From: CAVQEK01 sp964596645
GTDB taxonomy: Bacteria > Bacteroidota > Bacteroidia > Cytophagales > Cyclobacteriaceae
Length of the DNA stretch: 64,000 nt
Direction: 5' to 3'
NCBI GenBank assembly: GCA_964596645.1
Contig: CAZQVB010000013.1
Coordinates: 57,153-121,152, forward strand
Part shown: positions 48,112-56,828 of the stretch, piece by piece
Layout: the number at the start of each line of letters is the position of its first letter
Position numbering within the stretch: position 1 is the stretch's first letter
Position numbers and translations under genes: made by a program
Notes under the pieces: model-generated
Told to the model about the DNA's origin: nothing
Database searches by the model: none
What the model saw: only the letters and a program-made list of their open reading frames with translations

Positions 48112-49362
48112 TTATTCTGCGGGGTGCTTGGCTATGGCATAGCCTTGAACGTTATCACCTACTATTTGAGCACCCCTTGTGAACGCATCAGGCCCACCTT
48201 GCGGATCAATTTCCAAAACATGTGTAGTATTGGCAGCCGCCATTTTCAGGTAGGTGTAGTATTTTCCATTGTCGATCAATGGTTGCCTGGCCAGACGCGA
48301 TCCTGATTTTGGGATGTTGTAAGGTGTGATTTCTTTAGTGACCAAGTTAATTTTGGCAAAATAGTAGTGATCATTATCAATATCCCCCCAACCATCAACT
48401 TCTGTGGGGTCAAACAGCATCGCAATGGCAATATCATTTCCAATATAATCCAACTGCATAATGTTGGTGGGCTTGCCCAGTTCATCGGAAAGGTCAAGCA
48501 GATAACCTTCATCAAAATCGGTTTCTCCATTTTTGATCCTTAAGATACCCCCACTTTTACCGTCCGAACCGGATTTGCCCCAAAAAGCTCCTCCGCTGGC
48601 AGAGATGTAAAGATCTCCGTTTTCAGTTTCGGCATATCCTGAGCCTGAAATAATACCTAATTCTGCATTTATCTGATCAGTGTGGATTAATGTGGGATTG
48701 GTCATGCCCGGCCAGTCAAAAACCACGGCATGGGATCCTTCAGAGTAGTTGCCGTCAAAGTCATAATAGATCGAACCCATGATCAGTTTATCGCCATGTT
48801 TGGCAACCCTGCCTACGTTCATTTTCCAGCTTACACCCGGAGACTGCCCAAGGGTAGGAAGATTTATACTGCCACTGCCGGATACGGTAAACTCCGGCAA
48901 TGCGATAGTGAACCATTTGGTTTCAGGGTCTCCCCAGGCTACAGGGTCCATAATCAACAAAGTGTTTTCGTCAATCAGGCTTCTGGAATAGGCCCTGTCA
49001 CTAATGTATTGGGTAGCCAGGATGGACGCGACCTCTTCCACAGTGCCATCAGAGTTCAATTCGTATTGGTAGAATTTTTTATCGGCTTCGTTAAAGTCAT
49101 ATACATAATTTCCTGAGGGAATAAACGACCTTCCTCCAAACTCTACCCCGCTTCCCACCGGGCTTACAGTTCCTTCCATAGGAGTGTTGGTGGGCAAAAT
49201 GTAACTGACATCACCACTAATGATGCTTAGCGAATAAAACCTTTCGCCCGACTTATCAGGTGCCACACCTTCATCGTCAGAACAAGCTGTACCTGCCAGC
49301 ACCAAGCAAGCCATCAAAGCTGCATTTGTCCAATTGAGTAAAGTTGATATTTGCTTTTTCAT
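48112..49362 (-). CDS. DUF4374 lipoprotein
   Basis: A 416-residue lipoprotein (lipobox GTAC, cysteine near residue 27, followed by SDDEG) of the DUF4374 family. The mature part looks like a beta-propeller: repeated blade-like strands such as YVYDFNEADKKFYQYELNSDG, LLIMDPVAWGDPETKWFTIALP and GDLYISASGGAFWGKSGSDGKSGGILRIKNG. DUF4374 genes regularly accompany a TonB-dependent receptor and a PepSY protein in Bacteroidota. The role is likely ligand capture at the cell surface, by inference. It lies 2 bases after the receptor stop. Confidence 0.9.
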   Translation of the reverse strand: MKKQISTLLNWTNAALMACLVLAGTACSDDEGVAPDKSGERFYSLSIISGDVSYILPTNTPMEGTVSPVGSGVEFGGRSFIPSGNYVYDFNEADKKFYQYELNSDGTVEEVASILATQYISDRAYSRSLIDENTLLIMDPVAWGDPETKWFTIALPEFTVSGSGSINLPTLGQSPGVSWKMNVGRVAKHGDKLIMGSIYYDFDGNYSEGSHAVVFDWPGMTNPTLIHTDQINAELGIISGSGYAETENGDLYISASGGAFWGKSGSDGKSGGILRIKNGETDFDEGYLLDLSDELGKPTNIMQLDYIGNDIAIAMLFDPTEVDGWGDIDNDHYYFAKINLVTKEITPYNIPKSGSRLARQPLIDNGKYYTYLKMAAANTTHVLEIDPQGGPDAFTRGAQIVGDNVQGYAIAKHPAE

Positions 49363-49364
49363 CT

Positions 49365-51788
49365 CTAATTATTTGTTAAAAGTTGATTAAAAAACACTCT
49401 TAATTTGGTTGCATAAGCCCTCCCAGGCCTTTGCAGCAGATAATTGTCATATACTTGCTCATCGAAAAGATTGGTACATTCCAGACTCAGGTTGTATGTG
49501 CCTGAGTGGAAAGAATACCCTACTCCTGTACTATGAATGAGCTGTGTGGGAATAACAGCCTTCGTGCTTTTTGCCCCCAGGCTGGGCCAGTTGAGAAAAA
49601 ATTCGTGGACATATTGAAAGTCCCAGTAAAAGCTAAGCTGATCCCCCTGGTCAAGAATATTTTCCTGCTGAATGTTGATACTGGCATTGGCCATCAGATA
49701 GGGCGTGTTGCGCAAGCGGTCTTGAAAAGTCTGGTTTCTGTTGGGGCCCTGAAACTTACTCCAATCCCGCAGGTCCTGATAGGTGGCATTGGCCTTGAGC
49801 TGTAAAAAATCACCGTATTGATAGGTCAGATCCAAAGAACCGCCAATTCCCCTGACTTTCCCGATATTGGTATAGGTGCCAATTCCTCTGCCTTCATTGA
49901 CCAGGTAGAGGATCAGGTTGCGGGTATAGCGATAAAAGAAAGCAGGCTCAAAAGATAAGTGACTTTCCCGGCCCAGGGGTATGCGGTTAGCCAGCCAGCT
50001 TGCATTCAAATTGATACTTTCTTCGGGCTGAAGTTGTGGGTTATTTTTCACAAAGAGCCCGTCCCCCAATACCTCATCTGGGTCGGGCAGGCGAAAGGCC
50101 CGTTCGGCAGAAAGCTTCACCAGATGCCTTGGGTTGAAGGTATATTTGGTGGCGTATCCAAAGCCTGTACTGTTTAGCTGATCGCTGATGGGGAATGCTT
50201 CCGGGCGGTAGCCTAGTGAATCGGTAATATACTGTTCATCGACTGTGGAAACACCGAAATCGTAATTTTTCACCCACAGGGTATTGTCCCACTTATCATC
50301 AATAGCTTTTACTTGATAAGCCAAAGCAGTAATGTGTTTGGTAATCTCTTGCGGTTCTTTAAATGAAGCTGTACGGTCAGAAATATAGGGGTCGCTACCA
50401 GAACGCTTCGTATCGTCCAGCGTATGGGTCAAAGACAATGTTTGAGCAGGTGACAGTTGATAGCTGAGTGCTGCCTGGTTAAATAGGTTATGGGTGCTAA
50501 GGGTGAGAAGTGATTTGCCATTTCGTCCGCCGCCCATTTCACTGTTATTGGGCCGCTCATCAATCACTTCACCTCGCCAATTGTATATCCGGGAGCTGGT
50601 ATCAGTAGTTACGCTGGTGAGGTAACTGTACGAGGCAAAGAAGTTTAAATCCAGTCTGTCAGTCAAAAAGCCTGCTTTGTGGTATTGCAGCGAGGGGGCA
50701 ACGCTCTTTTCTGAACGGACGGCCTCACCGATCACGGCGGCCATGGTAGCACCATGTTGTAATTCATTGAAATTATCTGCAAATAATACTCCCAGCTTTA
50801 ACTGATTTGCCCATGAGCGGTGACGAATACCCGCTTCTGCTTTTATGGAAACTGAGCGGTAAGCGTCATGGAAGCGCTCTGTCCTGATTTCTTCTGCCCT
50901 GCCGGTTTGGGGATTGGCCACCTCTACACCAGGACCCCAAACTTCATAGTTGTTGTCAGAATAATTGTAGAAGCCTTGGAAATCCAGAAAAAGGCCATGG
51001 TCCGGATTTGTTAAGTGAGTGGCCAAGGCTGCCCGATGGGTATTAAAGGAACCTAAACTGTAAGAGGCATCCACATAATTTTCAAACCCAGTTTTAGTAA
51101 TGATATTGATAGCACCGCCTAAGGCATCGCTGCCAAAGGAGGCCGGTAAAACTCCTTTGTAAATTTCGATGTGTTCAATGAGGTTGACCGGAAAATTATT
51201 GATGCTGTAGCCAGAGCCATAACGGTCAATGGGAATGCCATCCACAAAAAATTTGATGGCCCGTCCAGACATGCCATTGATGGAATAGGTAAAGCTAGAG
51301 CCCAGCCCCCCACTTTCCCTCACCCGTATGCCAGCTGATTTAGTAAGCAACTGATTTATATCAATACTGCGGTTCTCAAATTTTTTAGTACCAATGACTT
51401 CTACTGCATAAGCCTGTTCCCTGATTTCGGTGACTTCTGCCTTTTCCTGAATCACCACTTCTTCTAGTTCAGAAATTTTTTCGTTTAAGGTAAATTCAAC
51501 GAGCAGTGTCGAATCTTTAACCACCTTAATTTCAACCCACTTTTTATGGTAGTTGACGGCTGAAGCTTCGATGTAATAGGCACCTTCTGGAACTTTTGTA
51601 AGCTGATAAATGCCTTCCGCATTGGATATGCCGCCAATGAATGTGTCCACCAAACGAACCGTGATGCCCGGCAATGGCTCGCCCTGTTCGTTGGTTATAA
51701 GTCCAAGAATGGCTCCTTTTCTATCCTGAGCCTCTACCTGGCCCAGCGCCATCATCAATGCCAGTACGTATAGAAGAACACCCCTCAT
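49365..51788 (-). CDS. TonB-dependent outer-membrane receptor (siderophore/iron-type)
   Basis: An 807-residue receptor, first gene of a three-gene operon. It has a signal peptide (1-20, GQVEAQ), an N-terminal carboxypeptidase-regulatory-like domain (about 26-105: GAILGLITNEQGEPLPGITVRLVDTFIGGISNAEGIYQL), the plug (about 125-235, with VEVIGTKKFENRSIDINQLLTKSAGIRVRESGG and PASFGSDALGGAINIIT), and a 22-strand barrel to the end. Plug and partners fit iron-siderophore receptors (FecA-like group), but the ligand is not proven. A 17-bp palindrome-like site lies 18 bases upstream of the start. Confidence 0.93.
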   Translation of the reverse strand: MRGVLLYVLALMMALGQVEAQDRKGAILGLITNEQGEPLPGITVRLVDTFIGGISNAEGIYQLTKVPEGAYYIEASAVNYHKKWVEIKVVKDSTLLVEFTLNEKISELEEVVIQEKAEVTEIREQAYAVEVIGTKKFENRSIDINQLLTKSAGIRVRESGGLGSSFTYSINGMSGRAIKFFVDGIPIDRYGSGYSINNFPVNLIEHIEIYKGVLPASFGSDALGGAINIITKTGFENYVDASYSLGSFNTHRAALATHLTNPDHGLFLDFQGFYNYSDNNYEVWGPGVEVANPQTGRAEEIRTERFHDAYRSVSIKAEAGIRHRSWANQLKLGVLFADNFNELQHGATMAAVIGEAVRSEKSVAPSLQYHKAGFLTDRLDLNFFASYSYLTSVTTDTSSRIYNWRGEVIDERPNNSEMGGGRNGKSLLTLSTHNLFNQAALSYQLSPAQTLSLTHTLDDTKRSGSDPYISDRTASFKEPQEITKHITALAYQVKAIDDKWDNTLWVKNYDFGVSTVDEQYITDSLGYRPEAFPISDQLNSTGFGYATKYTFNPRHLVKLSAERAFRLPDPDEVLGDGLFVKNNPQLQPEESINLNASWLANRIPLGRESHLSFEPAFFYRYTRNLILYLVNEGRGIGTYTNIGKVRGIGGSLDLTYQYGDFLQLKANATYQDLRDWSKFQGPNRNQTFQDRLRNTPYLMANASINIQQENILDQGDQLSFYWDFQYVHEFFLNWPSLGAKSTKAVIPTQLIHSTGVGYSFHSGTYNLSLECTNLFDEQVYDNYLLQRPGRAYATKLRVFFNQLLTNN

Positions 51789-51805
51789 CGCGGTAGCTGA
51801 TATTA

Positions 51806-51822
51806 TTTAGATTAATTCTAAA
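51806..51822 (-). promoter_or_regulatory. Candidate repressor operator upstream of the TonB receptor
   Basis: TTTAGATTAATTCTAAA: TTTAGA and TCTAAA half sites with a 5-base spacer. A close relative (14 of 17 bases) lies before the LuxR-type gene at 52584-52600. Operators of this type are used by DtxR-family metal repressors, so iron control is plausible. Confidence 0.5.
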
Positions 51823-51921
51823 CAATGCAAATATCCATGCTTAAGGCTTATCAGTCAATCGCCAACAATGGCTAAATTGACATCGCTAGGGGTAGTGATA
51901 GGGAAGTAGAGCACACCACTG

Positions 51922-52581
51922 TTACTTATGAATATCTAATTTTACCAATCCAGACCTCACAGCATAAGCCACTAAATGAATAGGAGAGCTGATGTTCAGC
52001 TTCTTAAGGATATTTTTCCGATGAGAGTTTACGGTATGAATGCTGATGTGCAGTTTATGGGCAATTTTCTCGGTGGTATAACCATTTGCAATCAATTTGA
52101 GCACTTGAAGCTCCCTGGGCGAAAGAGAAGTAGGCTCACAATCATCTGCCAACTGCTGGTCAGCTTGCATCAGCAGGTTTAGGATGCTATTGCAATAAAA
52201 TCGGTGGCCAATAGAAACAGCTTTCAGGGCATTAATTATTTCTTCTTCACTACAATTTTTAGTGACGATTCCTCTGATATCAGACTTGAGTAAAGCCTGA
52301 ATAGTATGTTGGTGTTGGCTGTTGGTTATGATCAGTACCTCCAAATCTGGCAGCTGGTTAATGGCAATGATTTCGTTTATCCAGCTGGGATCATTTTCAA
52401 CGACATCAAGCACCAGCATGTCCGGTTTTATCGATATAAGGGTTTGCCTTAGGTAGTTTGGCTCCTTAATCTGGCCCACCAAATGAAAGCCTCTTGCCTC
52501 CTCAATTAAATGAGCAATGGCCTTTCGTGTTAAAAACTGAAAGTCTGCGAGTAAAACATTTATTACTTTCTTGTCGCCCAT
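51922..52581 (-). CDS. NarL/LuxR-type response regulator
   Basis: A 219-residue response regulator. The receiver domain (about 6-125) has the phospho-aspartate candidate D59 in DMLVLDVVEN and K108 in IVTKNC, but only one clear acidic residue (D13) in the N-terminal pocket. The GerE HTH (about 150-215) reads SLSPRELQVLKLIANGYTTEKIAHKLHISIHTVNSHRKNILKKL. No histidine kinase is adjacent on the minus strand. It lies just upstream of the TonB-receptor operon on the same strand and shares its upstream motif, so it may control or be co-regulated with iron uptake. Confidence 0.9.
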   Translation of the reverse strand: MGDKKVINVLLADFQFLTRKAIAHLIEEARGFHLVGQIKEPNYLRQTLISIKPDMLVLDVVENDPSWINEIIAINQLPDLEVLIITNSQHQHTIQALLKSDIRGIVTKNCSEEEIINALKAVSIGHRFYCNSILNLLMQADQQLADDCEPTSLSPRELQVLKLIANGYTTEKIAHKLHISIHTVNSHRKNILKKLNISSPIHLVAYAVRSGLVKLDIHK

Positions 52582-52583
52582 TA

Positions 52584-52600
52584 TTTAGACTAATTACAAA
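52584..52600 (-). promoter_or_regulatory. Second copy of the TTTAGA-type operator, upstream of the LuxR gene
   Basis: TTTAGACTAATTACAAA, 2 bases upstream of the regulator start; 14 of 17 positions match the site at 51806-51822. The second half-site is degenerate. Confidence 0.4.
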
Positions 52601-53067
52601 TAGAGTCAAAATACTGGAAAAATTAGCTATGATCAAAGAATAGTTGTGGGGCCGAAGGCAGATCTAAAACTTGTAATGGAAGTATTGCCATTGGCACCTT
52701 ACTACGCAAATCGACTTCACTGCCTTTTAGATATTTGCTTTTCTGCGGAAATAGTGGCGTACTGTACAATCATAGGCTTTGCCTTTTACCTTCCTGGGTA
52801 GTTGAATACTTTAAGCGCATAGTGGGGAAGATAATGTGTGAATGCATGTCCATTTCCGTAGGAAACGGTCATTTTTTGCCTACACATCTGCCACTGCATT
52901 GTCGTCATTAAATCCTGTGTTGACGCCGATCGCTTTGATGTCTTTTATAAAGGTATGAGTTGAAGGTTTCATCCAGAACGATGAACCATGCCACCGTGTA
53001 GTCTTTATAGGCGCAAGGGGGAATAAAAAGAAATGAGAATTGCATCGTGTGTTACTGACAATAAAGA
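52601..53067. other. Intergenic region left of the integrated element
   Basis: No supported gene or RNA. Short minus-strand open stretches exist (for example one encoding THTFIKDIKAIGVNTGFNDD near 52900-53000), without a start or known family. Confidence 0.4.
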
Positions 53068-53087
53068 AGGCCGTAAAAACGGCCTTA
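53068..53087 (-). terminator. Terminator of the original tRNA-Met gene
   Basis: Perfect 8-bp stem AAGGCCGT/ACGGCCTT, 6 bases beyond the tRNA 3' end at 53094. It supports the reading that the chromosome lies left and the element right of the attachment site. Confidence 0.7.
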
Positions 53088-53093
53088 AATCGT

Positions 53094-53137
53094 AGCGAGA
53101 GGGGGAATTGAACCCCCGACCTCAGGGTTATGAACCT
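53094..53137 (-). other. attL: 3' half of a tRNA-Met(CAT) gene duplicated by integration
   Basis: The minus strand reads GGTTCATAACCCTGAGGTC, then GGGGGTTCAATTCCCCCTCTCGCTA: the anticodon loop with CAT, variable loop, T arm and acceptor 3' strand of tRNA-Met. The 5' half is absent; the match ends after the anticodon loop, where element sequence begins. This is the typical product of tyrosine-recombinase integration into a tRNA 3' end, so the intact tRNA gene should be at the other end of the element, beyond 64000. Confidence 0.85.
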
Positions 53138-53283
53138 AATTTTGGATGGTTTCTAACGAACCTTAACGGTCTAAAAAGTACCTTTAAGCGTATTTAGAGG
53201 CATATTTTTGTTAGTTAAGACTTGGATGGTGCCAGCGTAAACCGTAAATTGTTGTACTTATGTTGTACTAAAATCGGTTAGCA

Positions 53284-54507
53284 ATGGCATCTATAAAAGC
53301 AATTTTACGAAAGACAAATCAACCCCGAAAAGATAGTATGTGGCCACTAGCCATTCGGGTTACCAAAGATAGAAAATCAAAATTTATTTGGTTGAAGCAG
53401 TATGTCAATGAGAAAGACTGGGATGTCAGGAATGGAGTGGTAAAAAAATCTCATCCGAATTCGGTTAGACTAAATCATTTGATTGCGAAGAAAATTGCTG
53501 AACTGAATAATCTTATTTTAGAAATTGAGGACAAGGAGGAGAGCTCCTCAATTGCTGATATAAGAAATGCACTCACTAAGAAAAAGCGAAAGGACGTGAC
53601 CTTCTTTCAACTGGCTCAGGAGCGATTGGATGATTATAAGAAGCGAAAGGTATTCACTGTGCATGATACCGATGAAGGCCGTATTAAGACATTCAAGAAG
53701 TTTCTGGGAGGTAAGGATATCCATTTTCATGAGATCACTATTCCTCTCCTGAGAAAGTTCAGGACTTACCTCATTGCTGTAAACGGCAACTCTGAGAGGA
53801 CTGTAGCCAATTATTACATACTTATCCGTACGCTTTTTAACCAGGCAATAAAGGAAGGAATTGTAGAAAGGAGGTATTACCCTTTCGGAGGTGAAGGCAT
53901 TTCAATCAAATTGGGGGAGAGTTCAAAAATTGGTTTGAACGAGGAAGAATTAAAAATTCTGGAGGGAATGAAGTATGCGTTAGGTTCGGCAAAATGGCAC
54001 ACTTTAAACGTATGGCTGACTTCCTTTTATTTTGCCGGTATTCGTATTTCCGATGTAGTGAAGCTGAGATGGAGCGATATTCCTGATGGGCGGCTCTATT
54101 ATCGTATGGATAAGAACCAAAAGAGGGTGTCTCTTAAAATTCCTGAAAAAGCACAGCGCATATTTGATCAGTACTTGCCAAGTAAGGTAGAGGAGAATGA
54201 TTTTATTTTCCCTGATATTAAAAAGGCTAATATACTTGATAAGGAAGATGTGTATGTCAAAGTGAAAACGGCCTCAAGACGATTTAACAGATACCTGAAA
54301 AAGATTGCCAAGGACGCTGGGATAGCCAAAAACTTGTCCAACCATATATCCAGGCACTCCTTCGGAAATATTTCCGGGGATAAAATTCCCATACCTATGC
54401 TTCAGAAGCTTTACCGTCATTCGGACATTAAAACCACCATTGGTTATCAAAATAACTTTCTTTACCAGGATGCGGATGATGCGTTGGATGCTGTGATCGG
54501 ATTTTAA
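53284..54507 (+). CDS. int: Tyrosine recombinase / integrase
   Basis: A 407-residue site-specific recombinase of the Bacteroidota integrative-element type. An arm-binding domain (about 1-100), a core-binding SAM-like domain (105-200) and the catalytic domain (215-405) are present. Catalytic residues are R254 in GIRISD, the beta-hairpin lysine near 280, H354-x-x-R357 in SNHISRHSF, H379 in LYRHSD and the nucleophile Y388 in TIGYQ. It starts 146 bases from the tRNA-Met fragment and reads into the element, as expected for its integrase. Confidence 0.95.
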   Translation: MASIKAILRKTNQPRKDSMWPLAIRVTKDRKSKFIWLKQYVNEKDWDVRNGVVKKSHPNSVRLNHLIAKKIAELNNLILEIEDKEESSSIADIRNALTKKKRKDVTFFQLAQERLDDYKKRKVFTVHDTDEGRIKTFKKFLGGKDIHFHEITIPLLRKFRTYLIAVNGNSERTVANYYILIRTLFNQAIKEGIVERRYYPFGGEGISIKLGESSKIGLNEEELKILEGMKYALGSAKWHTLNVWLTSFYFAGIRISDVVKLRWSDIPDGRLYYRMDKNQKRVSLKIPEKAQRIFDQYLPSKVEENDFIFPDIKKANILDKEDVYVKVKTASRRFNRYLKKIAKDAGIAKNLSNHISRHSFGNISGDKIPIPMLQKLYRHSDIKTTIGYQNNFLYQDADDALDAVIGF

Positions 54508-54523
54508 AATATGGCAAATTAGA

Positions 54524-54766
54524 TTAATCAAACCCCTCACTAAAAAACTCTTCCAGGGTTACGCCCAAGGCATTAACCACTCTTACCAAACTACTAAATC
54601 TTAAGTCTTCGCCTTTCTCATACCTCCAATATTGAGATCGTGAAATGCCGTTTTCTATGGCAAAGGTCTCGTAGTTTAAATGTCCCTTTTCTTTCCTTAA
54701 CTTTTTCATCCTTTTGGCCAGCTTGGCTATGTATTCTTTTTGGGAATGATCTTCCTGCTCCTTCAT
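54524..54766 (-). CDS. XRE-family helix-turn-helix regulator
   Basis: An 80-residue DNA-binding protein with a Cro/CI-type HTH: MKKLRKEKGHLNYETFAIENGISRSQYWRYEKGEDLRFSSLVRVVNALGVTLEEFF. It is convergent with the integrase (17 bases between stops) and divergent from the kinase gene. A role in control of the element is likely but not shown. Confidence 0.88.
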   Translation of the reverse strand: MKEQEDHSQKEYIAKLAKRMKKLRKEKGHLNYETFAIENGISRSQYWRYEKGEDLRFSSLVRVVNALGVTLEEFFSEGFD

Positions 54767-54880
54767 TCCGTAAAAAAGCCATTTTATACATTAAAAAGTT
54801 ACTCCTAAAAGAGTACATCTAATTAGATGTATTTAGTGTGTTTGCTTATCTTAGATGATATTCACATCAACAACATAACT

Positions 54881-55549
54881 ATGGTTTTAAAGGAAGAAGA
54901 AAAATTAAAATCCCTCATAGCAAGGGTTACACATGATATTTTGAGTCCCATTCACACCATTCAGGGAATTGCTCAATTGACTAAGGAAGAGCCAGACTTG
55001 TTAAGAAAAAATGAGTATGCTAGTATGCTTTTACAAAGTACGATAGATTTAACAAGTCGGGTGCAGGAACTTATCAGGGAATATTTTGAACCTGATCACT
55101 CTGTAAGATTCATTGACTTAAGTGAAACAGCTCAAAGCGTTTTAAATCAACTCAACCCTCCAGATGAGGTTATGATTGAAGTCTTCAATCATTGCCCAAA
55201 TTCTTACAAAGGCCATTACAACAAACTTTTTTCCATTCTTCAGAACCTGATTAGCAATGCCATAAAGTATAGAGATGCTGCAAAACAGCAATGCTTTGTG
55301 CGTGTACAGTTTGATCAGACAGATGATGGAATAATAATCACGGTTTCAGATAATGGTTTGGGTGTCCCTACTGAATGGCAACAGAAAATTTTTAAGGAGA
55401 GATTTAGAATTGACCCTAGTATTCACGGGCATGGATTAGGTCTCTATATAGTCAAAAGTTTGGTGGACGAACTGAATGGAAAGATAGAAATTGAGAGTAC
55501 CGGTAATGGCACCACTTTTTATATTAAGCTTCCGAAATTAAATGTTTAA
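54881..55549 (+). CDS. Soluble sensor-less histidine kinase
   Basis: About 222 residues from ATG 54881 (the frame extends to 54827). It has a HisKA-like helix with the phosphorylated histidine in ARVTHDILSPIHTI and a HATPase_c domain with N-box LQNLISNAIKY, G1 VSDNGLGVP and G2 GHGLGLYIVKSLV. There is no membrane segment and no separate sensor domain, so input must come from a partner. The next gene, a Crp-type regulator, starts within the last bases of this frame or about 90 bases later. Confidence 0.85.
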   Translation: MVLKEEEKLKSLIARVTHDILSPIHTIQGIAQLTKEEPDLLRKNEYASMLLQSTIDLTSRVQELIREYFEPDHSVRFIDLSETAQSVLNQLNPPDEVMIEVFNHCPNSYKGHYNKLFSILQNLISNAIKYRDAAKQQCFVRVQFDQTDDGIIITVSDNGLGVPTEWQQKIFKERFRIDPSIHGHGLGLYIVKSLVDELNGKIEIESTGNGTTFYIKLPKLNV

Positions 55550-55640
55550 ATTCTTACAGCGGTTTGATTTTCAACTATGTTGCTCAAAAATATTAAGCTT
55601 TATACCTTATCTTCATCCAAGGTGTTATAAAACTGAAATT

Positions 55641-56216
55641 ATGTATGAGCAGCTTCGATCTTATTTGGACATATTTATGAAATTAGATAAGGAAGCTGCT
55701 GGAGAGATTGAGAAAAATTTTACTAAGAAAAAATTTTCGAAAGGAAGTTATTTAGCTAGAGAAGGCGAGGTTGTCACAGAAGTACATTTTGTAATTAAAG
55801 GCTGCTGTCGATTTTTTCATAAAAAAGAAGGCAGGGCAGTTACACACTGGTTTTCGTTTGAAAATTCTTTTACCACCTCGCTACGTAGTTTTTCCACTCA
55901 GACACCTTGCAAGGAATATATTAAAGCAATTGAGGATTGCACAGTCCTTAGCCTGAAACACCGGGACCTAATGAATCTGTTTGATAAATATCATCAATGG
56001 GAACGGCTCGGAAGACTAGTTATGGAGGATTTTAGCAGATTGATGCTAGATAGACTTACCTCCCTCCAAACCCTTACAGCAAAACAGCGCTACATGATGC
56101 TTCTACAAAGTGAGCCCAGAATTGTACAAAGAATACCATTAAACCAGATTTCATCTTATTTGGGAATTTCTGGTGAGACCCTTAGTAGGGTTCGATCAGA
56201 AATACGTCTCCTCTAA
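55641..56216 (+). CDS. Crp/Fnr-family regulator (cyclic-nucleotide-binding fold)
   Basis: A 191-residue regulator from ATG 55641 (MYEQLRSYLD); an upstream ATG at 55542 adds an atypical leader. The cNMP-binding jelly roll shows FSKGSYLAREGEVVTEVHFVIKGCCRFF and the C-terminal winged helix shows RIPLNQISSYLGISGETLSRVRSEI. The cAMP-ligand arginine/serine signature is not evident, so the effector is unknown. It is common in Bacteroidota and here lies in the regulatory block of the element. Confidence 0.85.
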   Translation: MYEQLRSYLDIFMKLDKEAAGEIEKNFTKKKFSKGSYLAREGEVVTEVHFVIKGCCRFFHKKEGRAVTHWFSFENSFTTSLRSFSTQTPCKEYIKAIEDCTVLSLKHRDLMNLFDKYHQWERLGRLVMEDFSRLMLDRLTSLQTLTAKQRYMMLLQSEPRIVQRIPLNQISSYLGISGETLSRVRSEIRLL

Positions 56217-56327
56217 TTTATTGATATATGTCAAAAAATTGCTGGTCACCAATTCCATCTGCAACGGTATTATAAATAAACCATTAAATTATAGGCTTCT
56301 TAAGAAACCAAAAGCACGTTTATTTAT

Positions 56328-56828
56328 GTGATTCAACTCAATCCCAAAACCTGTAAGTCTATGGAAAATATCGCAATTTTTTATCGGATGCTCAATGATG
56401 ACCTTTCTCCTCTAGTCAACCCACCGGCCATAGAACAATGGTTCAACTTCTTAAAAGAACGATATCCTGAATATAGACGTCAGTTTAAACTAAGATTAAG
56501 TAAAACAGACAGCAGCTTCAGGCTTAATGAGTATAAGGAATACAGTTTTAGTACTCTTGAGCCATTATCATCAATTACAGACCCAAAGGTTGAAGAGGGA
56601 CTAAAGATACTTGATTTTGTCTCTAAAGAACTGCAAATTGATCATAACAAGGTGATTGATCATGTTATAACTGAGGAAGACCACAAAATCTACGTGGAAT
56701 TATTGATAAAGGATGACTATCAGGAATTATCAGCACAGTGCGCGAAATTCTACTACTATCAAGTAATGCTTGACGAGGCCTTTTCAGACATTACCAGAAA
56801 GCTCCATGAAAAAGTTTTTAAATATTGA
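56328..56828 (+). CDS. Hypothetical element protein, first of a coupled pair
   Basis: 166 residues from GTG 56328 (ATG 56361 is an alternative). I do not recognise it. The sequence is soluble and helical, with IAIFYRMLNDDLSPLVNPPAIEQWFNFLKERYPEYRRQFKLRL near the N terminus and DEAFSDITRKLHEKVFKY at the end. The stop overlaps the start of the next gene (TTGA), so the two are translated together. Confidence 0.6.
   Translation: MIQLNPKTCKSMENIAIFYRMLNDDLSPLVNPPAIEQWFNFLKERYPEYRRQFKLRLSKTDSSFRLNEYKEYSFSTLEPLSSITDPKVEEGLKILDFVSKELQIDHNKVIDHVITEEDHKIYVELLIKDDYQELSAQCAKFYYYQVMLDEAFSDITRKLHEKVFKY

Noticed and set aside
53094..53137. A complete functional tRNA gene
   Set aside because: Only the 3' half is present; the D arm and 5' acceptor strand are replaced by unrelated sequence.
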